NCBI GenBank assembly: GCA_026625625.1
Contig: CP113055.1
Location: 2,234,501 to 2,298,500, forward strand
Source of the DNA: Blastomonas sp. SL216
Lineage (GTDB): Bacteria > Pseudomonadota > Alphaproteobacteria > Sphingomonadales > Sphingomonadaceae
Direction: 5' to 3'
Length of the DNA: 64,000 nt
Shown: positions 62,037 through 64,000 of the stretch, piece after piece
How the letters are laid out: each line of letters opens with the position of its first letter
Position numbering within the stretch: the stretch's first letter is position 1
Translations under genes and position numbers: made by a program
Notes under the pieces: model-generated
Told to the model about the DNA's origin: nothing
Databases searched by the model: none
What the model saw: the letters and a program-made list of their open reading frames with translations, nothing else

Positions 62037-62348
62037 TCACTTCTTGAAAATAACCTTGCCGCGCTGCGATACGAGCAGCTTTTCCATCGTCACCGGATGG
62101 AAATAGGCTTCGACATTCTGGCCCTCGGGCGTCACGCCATAGACCTCATAGCAGCCGCCATCGACCTTGGACTTCTTGATCGTCCAGCCATCCTTCTTGA
62201 GCTTGGCCTCCAGATCGGTGCGGCTCTTCCAGCTCGACTGCGGGCCGGCGTCGCACTTCATCTTGCCAGTGGCAAATGCTGCCGGGCTGGCGGAAAACTG
62301 CATTGCGGTGGCTGCGGCCACTGCCAGCATGGCTTGTCCGAATTTCAT
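62037..62348 (-). CDS. small secreted PepSY-domain protein
   Basis: The product has 103 residues with a signal peptide at about 1-26. The mature 75 residues carry a PepSY-like fold: S-R-T-D-L-E-A-K-L-K-K-D-G-W-T-I, then G-G-C-Y-E-V-Y-G-V-T-P-E-G-Q-N-V-E-A-Y-F-H-P. Two cysteines could form a disulfide. Small PepSY proteins are often encoded beside haem-containing membrane reductases, as here. ATG 62348 follows GAGGGACAAGAG. It lies 40 bases downstream of the reductase-like gene on the same strand. Confidence 0.8.
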   Translation of the reverse strand: MKFGQAMLAVAAATAMQFSASPAAFATGKMKCDAGPQSSWKSRTDLEAKLKKDGWTIKKSKVDGGCYEVYGVTPEGQNVEAYFHPVTMEKLLVSQRGKVIFKK

Positions 62349-62388
62349 CTCTTGTCCCTCTTCTCTTCGCCAGGTTTCCTGGGTCCAT

Positions 62389-62994
62389 TCAACCGGTTGC
62401 AATCCCTGTGCCTCGTCGCGCTGAACGCCGCTTGAACATAAGTATGACGCGTGCGGTTTCCAGGACAAGCAGCGGAACAAAATGCACGAGCATCCCCATA
62501 TACTCGCCGTCGACATAGAACCAGTGCAGCCCGATCAGCACCGCGGCGGGATAGACCAGCCGCTGCAGCCGTTTCCAGTTGGCCCGCATGGCGCGCTGCG
62601 ACGCGTTGTTGCTGGTCACCCCCATGGCCACGAAGATCAGCAGCGCCGCATAGCCGGTCCAGATGCTGAAGATCAGCGCCTCTTCGGCAATCATGCCCCA
62701 ATCGCCCATGTCATACAGATAAAAGGCCAGGTGCAGCAGGCCGTAGCCGCATGCCGCAACGCCCAGCGCCCGCCTGCGCGCGAGCAGCCAGTCGAGCCAG
62801 CGTTGCCGCCCGAAGATCGCGCGCAGCGGCGACAGCATCATTGCGATGATCATGAACCGGACCGAAAATTCGCCGCTGGGGTGGATCAGATCGAACGCGG
62901 TGACCGGATCGCGCACGAATCCGATGGTCATGCCGATCGCCGGAATCGCGAGTAGCAGCCAGAAAAAACCATGGACATTGATCAGTCGCAACAT
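62389..62994 (-). CDS. ferric-reductase-like / MsrQ-like haem membrane protein
   Basis: The product has 201 residues and about six hydrophobic helices. Histidines typical of haem-binding ferric-reductase-like domains are in Y-G-L-L-H-L-A-F-Y, and in the R-L-Q-R-L-V-Y-P-A-A-V-L-I-G-L-H-W-F-Y segment, as in MsrQ. No MsrP-type molybdopterin partner is adjacent; a PepSY protein takes its place. ATG 62994 (M-L-R-L-I-N-V-H-G) was chosen because the frame upstream to 63081 is not hydrophobic or conserved. Probably an inner-membrane electron transfer protein. Confidence 0.78.
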   Translation of the reverse strand: MLRLINVHGFFWLLLAIPAIGMTIGFVRDPVTAFDLIHPSGEFSVRFMIIAMMLSPLRAIFGRQRWLDWLLARRRALGVAACGYGLLHLAFYLYDMGDWGMIAEEALIFSIWTGYAALLIFVAMGVTSNNASQRAMRANWKRLQRLVYPAAVLIGLHWFYVDGEYMGMLVHFVPLLVLETARVILMFKRRSARRGTGIATG

Positions 62995-63327
62995 CGTGTC
63001 TGCACCATCCCTTGCCTCGCGCCCGTTTATCCCGCCCAGAGCTAGACCTGCCGCAACAGGCGCGCAATGGCCCGGTTGCAATCCCTATCGCCGCGTTAAC
63101 CACGCTCGGCACATCAGGGTTAAATTTCATTGATTATAGCCAAGGCCATGACCCAAGGCGCTCATCAAGGTCCCACCCCGGCCACCGGCTGCTCGTTGCC
63201 TTATGGTAGCGGCCCGATGGCGATGAGCGCCGGCGAGAGCGCGGGTCCGAAGGCGCATGCGCGATCCGCGCCGCGCCGGGCGGACCCGCGCTTCAACGCC
63301 ATCAGCGAATCTCCCGAATTGCAGCGC
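62995..63327. other. intergenic region before the extensin-family gene
   Basis: This stretch between divergent genes is A+T-richer at 63095-63140 and likely holds promoters. The extensin frame is open from ATG 63148 and would encode a polar 60-residue N-terminus before the signal peptide; ATGs at 63217 and 63223 are also in frame. I take the coding start at 63328 because a signal peptide begins there. No hairpin or operator was recognised. Confidence 0.45.
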
Positions 63328-64000
63328 ATGGCGCTGGTCGCGGCGCTTTCGGTGCTGATCGCGGGATGCTCGGTGCTGCCAGAGGGCCGCACCCTGTCGC
63401 GCGCCCCGGTGCAGCCGCCCGCGCGCAGCATGCAGGCCGCGCGGCCTGCGCTCGCCGCGCCGCCGGTCAGGGAAACCCGCCAGTGCATCAGCCAGCTGGC
63501 TCAGGCGCAGGTGCGCTTCACCCCGGTGCCGGACCAGACCTTTGGCGCGGGCTGCTCGCAACTGGGGAGTGTGCGGCTTTCGACCATCGGCCTGATGGAG
63601 ACCGGACGCGGGCGCAGCGAACTGGCGATCAGCAATATCGGCCCGGTCCGCTGCGAACTGGCGCAGCGCTTTGCCGGATGGGCGCAATTCGGCATCGCTC
63701 GCGCCGCAGAGCAGATGCTGGGCAGTCCGCTGGTCAAGATCGAAACGATGGGCAGCTATGCCTGCCGCAATATCGCCGGGTCGCTGAAGCTTTCACAGCA
63801 TGCCCATGCCAATGCCATCGACATTGCCGGGTTCGTCCTGGCCGATGGTCGCCGCATCACCGTCAAGGACGGATGGAATGGCAGCAATCAGGAGCGCGCG
63901 TTCCTGCGCACCATCCATGCCAGCGCCTGCAAGCGCTTCGGCACGGTACTGGGGCCGGAATATAATGCGGCGCACCGCGACCATCTGCACGTCGACATGA
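63328..64000 (+). CDS. extensin-family protein (3' end outside window)
   Basis: The frame runs off the window end; the visible 224 residues include a lipoprotein-like signal (A-L-V-A-A-L-S-V-L-I-A-G-C, Cys near residue 14), a Pro/Arg/Ala-rich linker and a C-terminal extensin-like domain. That domain has S-Y-A-C-R-N-I-A-G-S, L-S-Q-H-A-H-A-N-A-I-D-I-A-G-F, D-G-W-N-G and Y-N-A-A-H-R-D-H-L-H-V-D, a D-Ala-D-Ala peptidase-related motif set with zinc-type His/Asp residues. The role is envelope-related by family only. The start is uncertain (63328, or ATG 63148 upstream). Confidence 0.8.
   Translation, partial: MALVAALSVLIAGCSVLPEGRTLSRAPVQPPARSMQAARPALAAPPVRETRQCISQLAQAQVRFTPVPDQTFGAGCSQLGSVRLSTIGLMETGRGRSELAISNIGPVRCELAQRFAGWAQFGIARAAEQMLGSPLVKIETMGSYACRNIAGSLKLSQHAHANAIDIAGFVLADGRRITVKDGWNGSNQERAFLRTIHASACKRFGTVLGPEYNAAHRDHLHVDM

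Overview
The window is G+C-rich chromosomal DNA from an alphaproteobacterium, most likely a member of the Sphingomonadaceae. The evidence is a DivK-type receiver next to a DUF3572 gene, MipZ divergent from panC, a serC-serA operon with a structured leader, an Anbu/ATP-grasp/alpha-E/transglutaminase cluster, a large TonB-dependent receptor, and several small secreted families common in sphingomonads. Genus cannot be decided from this sequence. I see no rRNA, tRNA, CRISPR, prophage or insertion sequence. Coding density is high and both strands are used in blocks.

Layout. 1-8.9 kb: end of an amidohydrolase-like gene, an NnrU membrane protein, an Lhr-type helicase, a secreted protein with two aspartic-protease motifs, a thermonuclease, a DUF486 protein, and a hemB / gamma-carbonic anhydrase / PAS operon. 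9-24.9 kb: a two-component system, an EF-hand protein, an ABC-F ATPase, a thiolase, divK, then a plus-strand run (DUF3572, HAD, RidA, GDPD, FemAB-like, S9 peptidase), followed by panC, mipZ and an M20 amidohydrolase. 24.9-30.1 kb: small membrane and secreted proteins, a patatin, a zinc metallopeptidase and an FMN alpha-hydroxyacid dehydrogenase.

30.1-44.4 kb is the most interesting part. A type II secretion operon (gspCDEFGH only) lies next to a TonB-dependent receptor, a beta-helix lipoprotein, a small TPR-like protein and a Tat-exported PhoD phosphatase. Pho-box-like sites with 11-bp periodicity occur upstream of gspC, of the lipoprotein and of phoD. I infer a phosphate-starvation module: PhoD frees phosphate from organic sources, the receptor and lipoprotein handle uptake at the outer membrane, and the T2SS may export the enzyme.

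44.6-64 kb: an M13 peptidase, a sorbosone-dehydrogenase-like protein, the four-gene Anbu proteasome-homologue operon (peptide-ligase-like ATP-grasp, alpha-E, transglutaminase, Anbu), a divergent DUF2891 lipoprotein, clpB with a possible heat-shock promoter, a CitE-like lyase, a winged-helix regulator, a PilZ protein, serC-serA, a PepSY / ferric-reductase-like pair and the start of an extensin-family gene. G+C-rich palindromic repeat clusters occur at five intergenic places. One forms the apparent 5' end of gspH and another lies inside the serC-serA operon.
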